Assembly (NCBI GenBank): GCA_022768375.1
Contig: JALEMG010000059.1
Location: 1-63,426 of the forward strand
Direction: 5' to 3'
DNA: 63,426 nt
DNA from: Lentisphaeria bacterium
GTDB lineage: Bacteria > Verrucomicrobiota > Lentisphaeria > Victivallales > Victivallaceae
Shown: positions 42,792-51,823 of the stretch, one piece after another
Layout of the letters: the number at the start of each line of letters is the position of its first letter
How positions within the stretch are numbered: the first letter of the stretch is position 1
Position numbers and translations under genes: made by a program
Notes under the pieces: generated by a model
Database searches by the model: none
Seen by the model: only the letters and a program-made list of their open reading frames with translations
Told to the model about the DNA's origin: nothing

Positions 42792-42964
42792 AAATAATTT
42801 GCCCCCGGGTGCTACCCGGACGTGGTCCATCGGCGGAACGCTGGTCGCCGCTTAACGCGGCGAAACAGAAGCGCAGCGTTCAGGTCGGCGTAAGCCGACA
42901 CCTCCCGCCGGGAGCGATGTTGCGAAAAATCGCAGATTTTTCACAACGGTTGAGCGGGAGGCGG
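42792..42964 (+). repeat. left arm of 173-bp inverted repeat
   Basis: Runs from AATTTGCCCCCGGGTGC to TTGAGCGGGAGGCGG. It is nearly the exact reverse complement of 43293-43465, with only a few mismatches by eye, and contains the CCGGGTGCTACCCGG hairpin. Confidence 0.9.
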
Positions 42965-43292
42965 CTAACCGCACGGAACAAAAAATCAAGTGTCTTTTTA
43001 GTACAGAGCCTTATTTTTTTGAAAATGATCGTTACCGGGAGAGGGAAAAACCTCTTTTCAAGAAAAGCGTCCGTTACTATATCATAACGGGGTGGAAATT
43101 ACAAGTTTTCGTAAGGAGAAAAACCGGAAAATTTGGATGATTAATGAATTCTACCTGTTCCTCTACTCCGTTCGCCGCCGTCTGCCGCCGTCCGCTTCCG
43201 CCTTCGCCGAGGCTACGGCGGACAAGCAATCCCGCTCTTTCTTTATCTGCTCTACACTCAATATTGCCTGATTTTTTATTCCGTATGTTCAA

Positions 43293-43465
43293 CCGCCTCC
43301 CGCTCAACCGTTGTGAAAAATCTGCGATTTTTCGCAACATCGCTCCCGGCGGGAGGTGTCGGCCTGCGCCGACCTGAACGCTGCGCTTCTGTTTCGCCGC
43401 GTTAAGCGGCGACCAGCGTTCCGCCGATGGATCACGTCCGGGTAGCACCCGGGGGCAGATTATTT
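43293..43465 (-). repeat. right arm of 173-bp inverted repeat
   Basis: Reverse complement of 42792-42964. It ends eight bases from the stop of the AddB-AddA gene. Confidence 0.9.
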
Positions 43466-43473
43466 TTATTTTT

Positions 43474-46400
43474 TTAGTTCTCGTTTGGAACGGGAATGAT
43501 CTGCTTGAGTTTGAGCGAACAGATAAATGCGGCAACGGCGAATTCCGGGAGATCGAGCAGACGGGAGAGGGACTGGCGGTAGATTTTCAACTGCCCGGCG
43601 TAGACGAGGAAATCCTCGGCGTCGGCCAGATCGTCGGTCTTCCAGTCGAAAACCTCCGCCCTGACCGGTCTGCCGCCGCGCCGGAACAGCACGACCCGGT
43701 CAAAGGTCCCGGGGATCACGGTGCCGTTGCCGGCGGTGCTCAGAAAACCGCGTTCGTTCCAGACCTCCGCGTCTTCCGGGACGTCGGCAAGCAAAGTTCG
43801 GATCGCGGAGGGTGCTTCCAGCGCCCGGACGAAAATTTCGGCTGCTGCTGCGGCAAACGGCGAGTCCGGCAGATTGGCCGCCGCGAATTTTTTCGCGTCG
43901 AAATCCGGCGCGATGCGGACGATCTTTTCCATCAGACCGTGGACCAGAGTGCCGACCTCGGTGCCGCCGGACGGATGGAAGCGCCTGGCCGGAGTGATGG
44001 CGGCGGATTTGGCGTCGGAGGCCCGAAGCGTCCGATTCCCGGCGAAACGGCATACCGTCCGGGGCGGTTCCGCCGCCGCCGCAAACGCGGGCGGAGCGTC
44101 GGATTCGGGGATCAGACCGGGCCACGACCTCCGCCCCGACGTGTAGTGCGGCGTCAGTTCCAGACCGGTCCGTTGCCGCAGGTCGTCGAAATACTCCAGA
44201 TCGTCGGCCTGAGGACCCCGGGCGCGAAGTTGTTCCCGGACGATCTGGTCCAGCGCCATGGACCTGGACTCGGTCGCGGAAGGGGAGATGAGAACGTAGA
44301 GCGAGCGTTTGGCTCGGGTGAGGGCGACGTAGAGGTCGCAGCAACTTTCAAAGGCCTGATCCTGCCGGTGCTTCGCGGCGTTTTCCGCGAAAGGCGGTAT
44401 CTCCGCGGCAACTCCGGCGGGCGGCGGGTAGCAGATCCACTCCGGCGTCGGCAGAGATTCGCCGTAGACTTCGGAAGTGGCGACGATCTGAGCGTCGGGA
44501 AGCAGCAAATTCCGTCCGCCGCCGGTCTGACGGCAGATGTCCGGCAGAAAAACGATGTCGAATTCCAGTCCTTTGGATTTGTGAAAAGTCATCACCTGGA
44601 TCGTCCGGTCCACGGCGGCGGCGGCGCTGCCGGTTTCCTTGACGAGGGCGATGAAGTCGGTCGGCGAACCGGAAAAATCCGCCGCCATTTTGACCATGCC
44701 GGTCACGCGCTTCAAGTCGAACGCGGTCATTTCCCCTCCGAATCCGTCCAGAAACCTTTCCGCCAGTCCGCCGATTCCGGAGCGGAAAAGTTCGTTTCGG
44801 AGCGCGGAAGCGGGCTCCTGCGCCGGATCAAGCCCCAGTCTCCGGAGGATTTCCGCCGCTCCCAGCGGTTCCGGGTCGCTCTCCGCCCGGTCGAATGTGA
44901 CGGTCGCAAGAAACTCCCGCGCCGACTGGTCCTGCGGATGCGAGGCCAGTGTGATCAGCGCGGAGAAGAAGTGGAACCCCATGCTTTCGCCGATTCCGAT
45001 CCTGCCCTCGGAGGAGACCGGCAGGTCCGCGCCGGCGTCGGCGGCAAGCATGCGCAGTTCTTCGGAAAAAAGTTCCACGGTGCGGTTTTTCTGGACCAGC
45101 ACGCCGACGGTGAGATTTTTTTTCAGGGGGCGGATCTCCCGGAGGATCTCGAAAATGATCCGGGCCTTGCGCCGGACCTGAATGCCGTCATTCCGGCCGG
45201 ACGCGGGGTCGCGTTCGCATTCGATGAGCGCGGCAAATCCCTCCATGTCGGTTTTGGCGGCGATGTGGGGCGTGAACTCCATCCTTTTTTGGGCCGGAGC
45301 GAAAAGCGGCAGATTTCCGGTGTACGGTACGCCGAAAATGCCGTTCACCATGTCCAGCACGCTCTGAGCGGAGCGATAGGAGCGATTCAGCGATTCCCGG
45401 GGATCGTAGCCGTGGAGTTGCGCCGCCGGAGTTGCCAGCGCGGTCAGGTAGGCGAAAAGTCCGGGATCGCCGTCCCGCCACTGGTAGATGGACTGCTTGA
45501 TGTCCCCGACGCAGAAAAAGGATCGGAACTCCTCCCTCTCCGCGCTGAAAAGTTCCCGGACCATCCCGTCGAAAATCCGCCACTGGGAGTCGCTGGTATC
45601 CTGAAATTCGTCGAAAAGAAAGTGCCGGATCTCGGTGTCCAGCCGCAGTTCCAGCGAACGGTCGTGACCGCCGAACACGGATTCCCGGGTCTCCGGGTCG
45701 GTCCCGCCCAGCAGGTAGGGCAGATCGGTGAAGGTGAGATTTCCGGCGCGTCGGACGCCGTCGTACACCGCGTCGAACTGCCGCATCAACTCGAATACGG
45801 CGGCGGTCTTGTTTCGGTTTTTGACGTAGAGCGCCGCCCGGATGTGGCGGAAGACCCGGCGGATCAGCGCCGAACACTCCATGCGGAAAGTAAGGTCCCG
45901 GGTGCAGCACAGTTCGCCCTCCGCGGCGTCGGCCCAGCCGGGACCGTTCTGCTCTCCGAGTTTCCGAAAGAGTTCGTTGACCGGATCGTCCAGCCTTCCG
46001 AATCCGTCCAGCGCGCGGGTTTTGGGGACGAATTGCGCCAGAGCGCGAAGTTTTTCCGCGAAGTTTCGGGTGCTCGCGGCTTTCGTCTTGTGGGTGAGAA
46101 ACGCGGCGGAATCGTCCAGTTCGGCGGCGAATCCGTCCAGTCGGGCGGCCGCCTCGTCCAGTTCGGCGGCGCTCATGACGTCGGCGCTTTCCGGCACCCA
46201 CGGCGCGAAGCGGACCTGAGGCATGGAGCCGTCGCGGTCCCGGAGGACCCGGAGCATGTAGTAGGGGTAGACTTCATGGAGCAGCGTTTGTAGACTTTGG
46301 GCGAAATTCCGGTCCTCGGACGAATTGGCCTCCTTGAGCAGTTCCCGCAGGGAGTCCAACTGCCGGGGGTCGGAGATGGAGCGTATCCACTCCCGGAACG

Positions 46401-49400
46401 TGCGGCGGATCAACCGTTTGTCGCCGGGGTCGAGCATGGAGACTTCGCCCCAGACGCCCAGTTCCGGCGCGAATGCCTTCAAGAGCCGCATGAAAAAACT
46501 GTCGATGGTGCTGATCTGGAGGTCCCGTTCGCAGGTGAGCAGCGAACGCAGCAAGGCGACGATTTTGCCGTGTTCGATGCAGAAGCATCCGATCCCGGGC
46601 CGGGAAGCGAGTTCCAGCATCCGGGCGATGATCTTGTCGAAAATCTCTCCGGCGGCCTCTTTGGTGAAGGTCACCGCCATGATCTGGGCCGGGTCCGCGT
46701 GACAGGCGAGCAGTTGGATGAACCGGGACGCCAGACGGTAGGTCTTGCCGGTCCCGGCGGACGCGGTGATGATCTTGAAGCGGCGGAACCCGTTGAAATC
46801 CTTGCAGTCGGCGCAGTTGCCGTGACAGCAGCGGCATTCGGCCTGAACTTCCGGCGGACAGTCGCAGATTCTCGTCGCCGCCGCCGGGGTGATCCGCGTC
46901 GGGAGACGGAGCGGCGGCGCGGGGACGGTTTCCGCCGGAAGGAGCGGTTTTCCGCGGGACGGCGGGAGGGGGACCGTTTCGGATACGCCGGAGTCTGCCG
47001 GAGCGTCCTTCGCCCAGACGACGTGGGTGAGGCAGGCCCGGGGCCCGCCGGGGAAGCCGTCGTGCAGGTCCCGCGCTTTGGTGCGGTGAAAGAAGTCCGG
47101 ATCCTCGTGCAGGACGCCGCGGGGCAGGTCCCGGATCTCCGCGACGATCTCCTCCGTCCGGCGCAGCGCGTCCGGCAGGACGGCGGCGAAGTCTTCCGGG
47201 TCCCAGAGGTTGACGCCGGTGGCGCTGACGTTCCGGGGCAGATTCAGATATCCGCACTCGATGCGGTCGAGTTTCAGTTCCGGGAAGCGGCGGCGGAACT
47301 CCCCGTCCGCCCGCAGCAGCAGCGCGTAAAGGGGCAGTTGGAGTTTCTTGAACCGGAGAAGTCCGTTCCGGCCGCGTGTATAATGGGCCTCGGCGATGTT
47401 TTCGGGGGTGCCGGTCTTGATGTCGATGATGCGGAGCGTCCCGGTGGAGCGATTGTACTCGATGCGGTCGATCTTGCCGGAAAAGAGCGCCCCGGCCAGC
47501 GGAACGCGGTCCAGTTTGTACTCGTTGATCACCGGTTCGAATCCGGCGGCGCGCTCCTGAACCAGCGCGGCGGCGGCGAATTTCAGCCGCTGGCGCATGG
47601 TTTCGGCCAGCAGCCGGATCAGCGCCGGGCGCGGCGGCGGCCCGAACTGCCGGTCCAGCACCCGCTCCAGTTGGGTCGACAGATGCCGTTCCAACTCCCG
47701 CGGGGCCGCGGCGTCGGCGGTCTCCAGGACCGCGTGGTACAACGTGCCGGTGATCCGGGCGTCCGGCTCCTCCTGATCGTAGTCGATGCGCTCCAGTTTC
47801 CGCACCCGGCGCAGGAAAAAGACCAGCGGAGAATCCAGATAGTCGTCCAGGTCCGTGGGCGACAGCAGCGGCCGGTCGTCGCCGTCGCCGCCGCGCCGGT
47901 AGTCCAGCGCGGGCCGGAGCCGGAACACCTTGCCCGGCGATCCGTCCGGCAACTCCGGCGGCGGGGGCGGGTCGGCAAAAAGAGTCCGGCACCGTTCGAA
48001 AAGAATTTCTTCCGGCAGGTCTTCCCCGGCGAAAAGCAGCGGCGACGGGCGCAGCACCGATTTTTCCCGGTCCCGGCGCAGGATGAGAAACTCCACCGCG
48101 CCGGGTTCCCGGCATCCGAGCAGACTCTGGAGGTGGCAGCGGGCGCGGGCGGCGGTCTCCCGATTGCTGCGCAGACCGATACGGCGGCGGAGGGAATCGG
48201 TGAGAAAGGGGGTCGGTTCGATCCGGTCGGGGAAAAATTTCTCGTTCAGACCGCAGAAAATCACCCGGGGCGCATCCAGAAACGGCATTTCCAGACACCC
48301 TTCCACGCCCCACGAGAACTCTCCCGGCTCCCCGGGGACGGTCGCGGCGGCGCAGTGGCGGAAGAAGATCTCCAGCACCCGGACCCGGCGGGAGGGGCCC
48401 GTCAGTTTTTCCGGCAGGCGGTCCAACTCCGCCAACTGCTTCCGAAATTCGGCGCATTCGGCGGCGAACGTCGTCTGAAACAGCGTCTCCCGATCGAGTT
48501 TCGGATCCGGCGGGTAGACCGTACGGAAAAATTCCCGGAGAAACTCCGCCGCGCCCGACTCGTTCAGCCGCCGCGGCCACGCCGCCAGTTCCGCCAGCAT
48601 GTCGTGGAGACAGCCGCCCTGCTCCGGCGGCAACTCCCGCGTCAGGGCCAGCGCCCGGTCCAGATCGTCCGGCACAAAGCGGACGGTGAAGCGGTCCAGC
48701 GCCGCCAGAATGTCCTCCGCCGTCCGTCCCGGAGAGGTCAGATGAAGCAGATAATCGTGTTCCCGAAGCAGTTCCGCCGCGCCGGAGAAGTCGCCCGGAG
48801 CGGCCAGAAACTCCGTCAGGCGGGTCCCCAGACGGCAGAGCCGCAGTTTCCGCATGGGCACTCCGGCGGGATCGTACAATGTCAGCGGTTCGCCGTCCGG
48901 GGAGGTGAAGCGGGCGAATTCCCTGCGGAAGGCGTCGAACATCCCCGGGTCGGCGAGCACCATCGCGCACCGGTCCGGGCGCAGACCCTCCTGTCCGGCG
49001 GCCAGTTGCGCCGCGATCCCGGCGGCATGGTCCGCGTCCCGGACCAGACAGCAGTTGCCGGGGGCGATCGGCAGGGCCCGCTTGTGCCACACCTCCGGGT
49101 CGGGCGCGCCCCAGCGGTCGAAGGCGGCGGCCTGATCCGCCGTGGCGTGGATCCAGACCTCGATCCGGCCGGGGAACTGCCGGTCGATATTCTCCAGTTT
49201 GGTCCTCAGCGGATTGGGCAGGTCCGGCACTCCGGCGAGGACGATCTTCATTCCCGGGTCGGCAAAGGGGGCGGTGTCGGCGGCGTCTTCCCGGTCCCGC
49301 TCCAGCGGGTCGCGTCCGCCGCAGGCGGCCAGTTCGCGCAGATAGAGTTGTTCCAGTTCCGCGAACTGCGCCCCCCTTTCACCGGTGTACCGGGCGATGT

Positions 49401-49821
49401 CGGCCAGCGAAAACCCGCCCCGCGCCGTCTCGTTGCGGAACTCCCGGAATTTCCGCCCGGAAAGGTACAGATCCGCGCTCCGGGTCCCCTCCGGGAAGAT
49501 CAGATGAAACCGTTCCGGCGTACGCAGCGCCTGTTCCGCCGCCCGGACCCAGAGCAGTTCCTCGGCCATCGCCGGCATTTCCGGTCCGTCGTCCCGGCGG
49601 AAATGCAGCAGTTGCGCCGGCGTGACGATCCGGGGCATGAGCACTCCCCGGGGGGCTCGGGCGGCCAGCGCCGCCAGAACTTTCTTCCGGGCCAACTGGC
49701 CCGGGAGCGTCAGCAGAACGCCGCTCAGATCGACCGGAACGCCGAGGGCGGAACGGAGCAGCCGTTCCGCGATGAGCGACGGCAGATCCCGGTCCCACCC
49801 CAGAAAAACCGTTTCGGCCAT
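43474..49821 (-). CDS. single-chain AddB-AddA-like helicase-nuclease
   Basis: One 2115-residue frame joins two halves. Residues 1-1000 resemble AddB: a helicase-like region without a normal Walker A, then a PD-(D/E)XK nuclease with GKIDRIEY near 784 and IIDIKTG near 800. After a cysteine-rich linker (about 985-1010) residues 1015-2115 resemble AddA. It has Walker A ITASAGTGKTYRLA, ISTIDSFFMRLLKAFAPEL, LFDEFQDTSDSQW near 1405, HKSKGLEFDIVFLPD near 1750, and a second nuclease with GTFDRVVLF and EVFDWKTD near 2059. Such enzymes process double-strand breaks for RecA. The first AddB Fe-S cysteine is absent (YLDSPLVFFL). Last gene of the mutM operon. Confidence 0.85.
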   Translation of the reverse strand: MAETVFLGWDRDLPSLIAERLLRSALGVPVDLSGVLLTLPGQLARKKVLAALAARAPRGVLMPRIVTPAQLLHFRRDDGPEMPAMAEELLWVRAAEQALRTPERFHLIFPEGTRSADLYLSGRKFREFRNETARGGFSLADIARYTGERGAQFAELEQLYLRELAACGGRDPLERDREDAADTAPFADPGMKIVLAGVPDLPNPLRTKLENIDRQFPGRIEVWIHATADQAAAFDRWGAPDPEVWHKRALPIAPGNCCLVRDADHAAGIAAQLAAGQEGLRPDRCAMVLADPGMFDAFRREFARFTSPDGEPLTLYDPAGVPMRKLRLCRLGTRLTEFLAAPGDFSGAAELLREHDYLLHLTSPGRTAEDILAALDRFTVRFVPDDLDRALALTRELPPEQGGCLHDMLAELAAWPRRLNESGAAEFLREFFRTVYPPDPKLDRETLFQTTFAAECAEFRKQLAELDRLPEKLTGPSRRVRVLEIFFRHCAAATVPGEPGEFSWGVEGCLEMPFLDAPRVIFCGLNEKFFPDRIEPTPFLTDSLRRRIGLRSNRETAARARCHLQSLLGCREPGAVEFLILRRDREKSVLRPSPLLFAGEDLPEEILFERCRTLFADPPPPPELPDGSPGKVFRLRPALDYRRGGDGDDRPLLSPTDLDDYLDSPLVFFLRRVRKLERIDYDQEEPDARITGTLYHAVLETADAAAPRELERHLSTQLERVLDRQFGPPPRPALIRLLAETMRQRLKFAAAALVQERAAGFEPVINEYKLDRVPLAGALFSGKIDRIEYNRSTGTLRIIDIKTGTPENIAEAHYTRGRNGLLRFKKLQLPLYALLLRADGEFRRRFPELKLDRIECGYLNLPRNVSATGVNLWDPEDFAAVLPDALRRTEEIVAEIRDLPRGVLHEDPDFFHRTKARDLHDGFPGGPRACLTHVVWAKDAPADSGVSETVPLPPSRGKPLLPAETVPAPPLRLPTRITPAAATRICDCPPEVQAECRCCHGNCADCKDFNGFRRFKIITASAGTGKTYRLASRFIQLLACHADPAQIMAVTFTKEAAGEIFDKIIARMLELASRPGIGCFCIEHGKIVALLRSLLTCERDLQISTIDSFFMRLLKAFAPELGVWGEVSMLDPGDKRLIRRTFREWIRSISDPRQLDSLRELLKEANSSEDRNFAQSLQTLLHEVYPYYMLRVLRDRDGSMPQVRFAPWVPESADVMSAAELDEAAARLDGFAAELDDSAAFLTHKTKAASTRNFAEKLRALAQFVPKTRALDGFGRLDDPVNELFRKLGEQNGPGWADAAEGELCCTRDLTFRMECSALIRRVFRHIRAALYVKNRNKTAAVFELMRQFDAVYDGVRRAGNLTFTDLPYLLGGTDPETRESVFGGHDRSLELRLDTEIRHFLFDEFQDTSDSQWRIFDGMVRELFSAEREEFRSFFCVGDIKQSIYQWRDGDPGLFAYLTALATPAAQLHGYDPRESLNRSYRSAQSVLDMVNGIFGVPYTGNLPLFAPAQKRMEFTPHIAAKTDMEGFAALIECERDPASGRNDGIQVRRKARIIFEILREIRPLKKNLTVGVLVQKNRTVELFSEELRMLAADAGADLPVSSEGRIGIGESMGFHFFSALITLASHPQDQSAREFLATVTFDRAESDPEPLGAAEILRRLGLDPAQEPASALRNELFRSGIGGLAERFLDGFGGEMTAFDLKRVTGMVKMAADFSGSPTDFIALVKETGSAAAAVDRTIQVMTFHKSKGLEFDIVFLPDICRQTGGGRNLLLPDAQIVATSEVYGESLPTPEWICYPPPAGVAAEIPPFAENAAKHRQDQAFESCCDLYVALTRAKRSLYVLISPSATESRSMALDQIVREQLRARGPQADDLEYFDDLRQRTGLELTPHYTSGRRSWPGLIPESDAPPAFAAAAEPPRTVCRFAGNRTLRASDAKSAAITPARRFHPSGGTEVGTLVHGLMEKIVRIAPDFDAKKFAAANLPDSPFAAAAAEIFVRALEAPSAIRTLLADVPEDAEVWNERGFLSTAGNGTVIPGTFDRVVLFRRGGRPVRAEVFDWKTDDLADAEDFLVYAGQLKIYRQSLSRLLDLPEFAVAAFICSLKLKQIIPVPNEN

Positions 49822-49824
49822 CGG

Positions 49825-50661
49825 TCACACCTCCGGCAGTTTGTACCGCAGCCGCAGGGATTGCCGGAGATAGACCGGAATGCCCCGGATGCGCCAGCCG
49901 ATGAGCCGTCCGCGATGGGAATACTGGATCGTCTCTCCGAAAACCGCGGCGTGATCCGGCAGTTTCCGCCAGAATCCCAGATTCAGCACCGGCACGAAAA
50001 CTTTCCGCAGAAACACCCGGAGTTGCCGCTGCAGCCGCAGCCGGTAAAAGTGGCGCATGCCCGCCGCTCCTCCGGCAATGGCGGCGTAGCGTCCGTCGCG
50101 GCGGCGGCCGGTGATGAGCGGGATCGGCCCCTCGGGGGCCAGCGGCTTCGGATCGGGAAGATCGTTGTTGTCCCCCATGGTGATCCACGCCCCCGGCTTC
50201 CCGCCGACGATCCGGTGTCCGGTCTGACGGCCGGACGCGTCGGAGAAAACGACCACGTCGCCCCGGCGCAGCCGTTCCGGGGCGACGGTCACGGTCTCCA
50301 GTTCGTCGCCTCCGGCAAAGGTGCCCAGCATGCTGGAACCGATTCCGCACCGGCGGTCCGCCGTTTCCGCCGCGTTCGTTTTCGTCGCGGGCAGGGGCGG
50401 CAGACTTTCCCCGGAGAATCCGGTGAGAAATCCCGCGCCCTGCAGCATGGCCAGAAACGGTTCCACTTCGCAAATTTTCCGGCGGTCTCCGCCGGTGATC
50501 TCGTCCAGCGTCGTCCTAAGGGGCAGACGGTCCCGCATTTGGATATAGATCGCCGCGCCGGAAGCGTTGACCGTCAACGCACGCTTGCGGTCCGGGTCGT
50601 AGAGGATCGCCCGGTCCCGGAGGTAACGGAGGACGATGCGGCGGTTGAGTTCCAGGGTCAT
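49825..50661 (-). CDS. PqqD-like domain fused to S26-type signal peptidase-like domain
   Basis: Residues 8-80 of this 278-residue protein resemble PqqD (AILYDPDRKRALTVNASGAAIY, then FLAMLQGAGFL). Residues 105-185 resemble S26 peptidases of the Ser-His type: GIGSSMLGTFAGGD with S110, LRRGDVVVF, TGHRIVGG with H149 and TMGDNNDLPD. The tail of about 90 residues is basic, with no clear transmembrane helix, which is odd for a signal peptidase. It overlaps the upstream gene by four bases and ends three bases before addBA. Such fusions could process or chaperone a peptide; the substrate is unknown. Confidence 0.7.
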   Translation of the reverse strand: MTLELNRRIVLRYLRDRAILYDPDRKRALTVNASGAAIYIQMRDRLPLRTTLDEITGGDRRKICEVEPFLAMLQGAGFLTGFSGESLPPLPATKTNAAETADRRCGIGSSMLGTFAGGDELETVTVAPERLRRGDVVVFSDASGRQTGHRIVGGKPGAWITMGDNNDLPDPKPLAPEGPIPLITGRRRDGRYAAIAGGAAGMRHFYRLRLQRQLRVFLRKVFVPVLNLGFWRKLPDHAAVFGETIQYSHRGRLIGWRIRGIPVYLRQSLRLRYKLPEV

Positions 50662-51362
50662 GTTTCCGCCTCCGGGGTCTCCGGGCCGCCGTATCCGCGC
50701 CACGACCTGATGAACCGCTGAACGGAGATGATCGGACCGACCACTCCGATTTGGTCCGGGTCGAAGGCGGCGAACGAGACCTGTTTGCGCTCCGGGTCGG
50801 CCAACTCCCTCAGCATGGTCTGATTGCGGAAAAAGCACCGGACGCAGACGTGTCCGTCCTCCGGCAGCACGCACAGCACCGGCGCGCCGTCCCGGGGCGG
50901 CAGCCCGATGGCGCAGACCACCGCGTCGCCCCGGAAAATGTGCAGCGGCGCCATGACGTTGTCGTCCACGAGAAACGCGCAGAACCGGACCACGCTCCCG
51001 GCGTACTCCCGGGGTACGGCCAGCGTGACGAAGGGACGGCGGTCCCGCCGCCCTTTCCGGGGCAGAAATTCCCCCGCCCGGATCTCCTCCGCGCTGAGCA
51101 GCGGCGCGCCGACCAGATGAGCCGGGCGGCACAGTTCGCCGTCCAGCAGTTTCTGAAGCGAGACCCGGCGGTCCACTTCCCGGTCCAGCAGTCCCTTGCG
51201 GCGCAGGGCTTTCAGGGTCGTCAGCAGATCTTTCTCGGAGACCCCGGCGGCGCGGGCGGCCCTGTCCGTCGTCAGCGGCAGCCGGACGTAGCGGGAAATC
51301 CCCGCGAGAACGGCGTTCAACACGGAAGCGTGCCGGGATGCGGCGGAAACATTGTCCTTCAT
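50658..51362 (-). CDS. LexA/S24-like protein with helix-turn-helix, catalytic pair apparently lost
   Basis: The 234-residue protein has an N-terminal winged-helix-like region (LTTDRAARAAGVSEKDLLTTL, 31-60). A LexA-like layout follows: APLLSAEEIRAGEF with an Ala-Gly pair at 96-97, FLVDDNVMAPLHIFRGD and DGHVCVRCFF. Aligned to LexA, the serine of the SM motif falls on V136 and the lysine of VKR on R175, so self-cleavage looks impossible. It lies in an operon with mutM and an AddB-AddA gene, so a damage-related regulator is an attractive inference. A non-LexA S24 relative is also possible. Confidence 0.6.
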   Translation of the reverse strand: MKDNVSAASRHASVLNAVLAGISRYVRLPLTTDRAARAAGVSEKDLLTTLKALRRKGLLDREVDRRVSLQKLLDGELCRPAHLVGAPLLSAEEIRAGEFLPRKGRRDRRPFVTLAVPREYAGSVVRFCAFLVDDNVMAPLHIFRGDAVVCAIGLPPRDGAPVLCVLPEDGHVCVRCFFRNQTMLRELADPERKQVSFAAFDPDQIGVVGPIISVQRFIRSWRGYGGPETPEAET

Positions 51363-51364
51363 CG

Positions 51365-51823
51365 TCAAAACCTTTTCACTCCAAAACCGCTGATCTCCGG
51401 TTCGCCGCCCTCCCGCCGGAAGACCCGGACGAGAAAAATCACCTCCCGCACCCTGCCGTCCCGGACAAGGCGCAGTTTCCACAGATGGTCCCGCAGATCG
51501 CCGCTGCACAGGACCCCGAAGTACGTGCCGGACTCCAGTTCGCCGCACAATTCCGTCAGTTCCGTTCGCATCCGGGCAAAAATTTCCGGCGTGATCCGGC
51601 TCTTTTCCCGGTCCGGCAGTACCGGCTGCCACGCGGAGAAGTCGTTGCGTTTCACCGCCGTGATGAATCCCTCGGCAAACACCTCGGCGACCGCCCGGCC
51701 CCGCGATTCATCCGTCGCGCGGAAGGGCTGCGGCGTCACCGCTTCCGGCTTTTCCGGTCTTGCGCAGGAGAAGCCGGCCAGCGCCGCGGCGATTGCCGCC
51801 ATGATGATCCGGGCGCGGCTCAT
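51365..51823 (-). CDS. small predicted lipoprotein
   Basis: The 152-residue product has an N-terminal signal with lipobox-like LAGFSC (Cys at 20). The mature domain is mixed alpha/beta (AVAEVFAEGFITAVKRND, ARMRTELTELCGELESG, LRDHLWKLRLVRDGRVREV) and resembles small NTF2-like or DUF lipoproteins, without certainty. Its ATG overlaps the mutM stop (ATGA), and the LexA-like gene starts two bases after its stop. A role with the repair genes is not evident. Confidence 0.7.
   Translation of the reverse strand: MSRARIIMAAIAAALAGFSCARPEKPEAVTPQPFRATDESRGRAVAEVFAEGFITAVKRNDFSAWQPVLPDREKSRITPEIFARMRTELTELCGELESGTYFGVLCSGDLRDHLWKLRLVRDGRVREVIFLVRVFRREGGEPEISGFGVKRF

Larger units (their letters stand above)
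42743..43473. other. 731-bp gene-free stretch dominated by a large inverted repeat
   Basis: Two 173-bp arms (42792-42964 and 43293-43465) enclose about 330 bp that include part of the 55.3-kb repeat in reverse (around 43180-43290) and a hairpin near 43040-43058. No ORF here has a ribosome-binding site or a recognisable product. Confidence 0.75.

Noticed and set aside
46297-50721. Very long plus-strand open frame antisense to the AddB-AddA gene
   Set aside because: Its product is low-complexity Arg/Gly/Pro/Gln-rich, with no motif and no ribosome-binding site. High GC makes long antisense frames by chance; the minus-strand frame has clear helicase and nuclease motifs.
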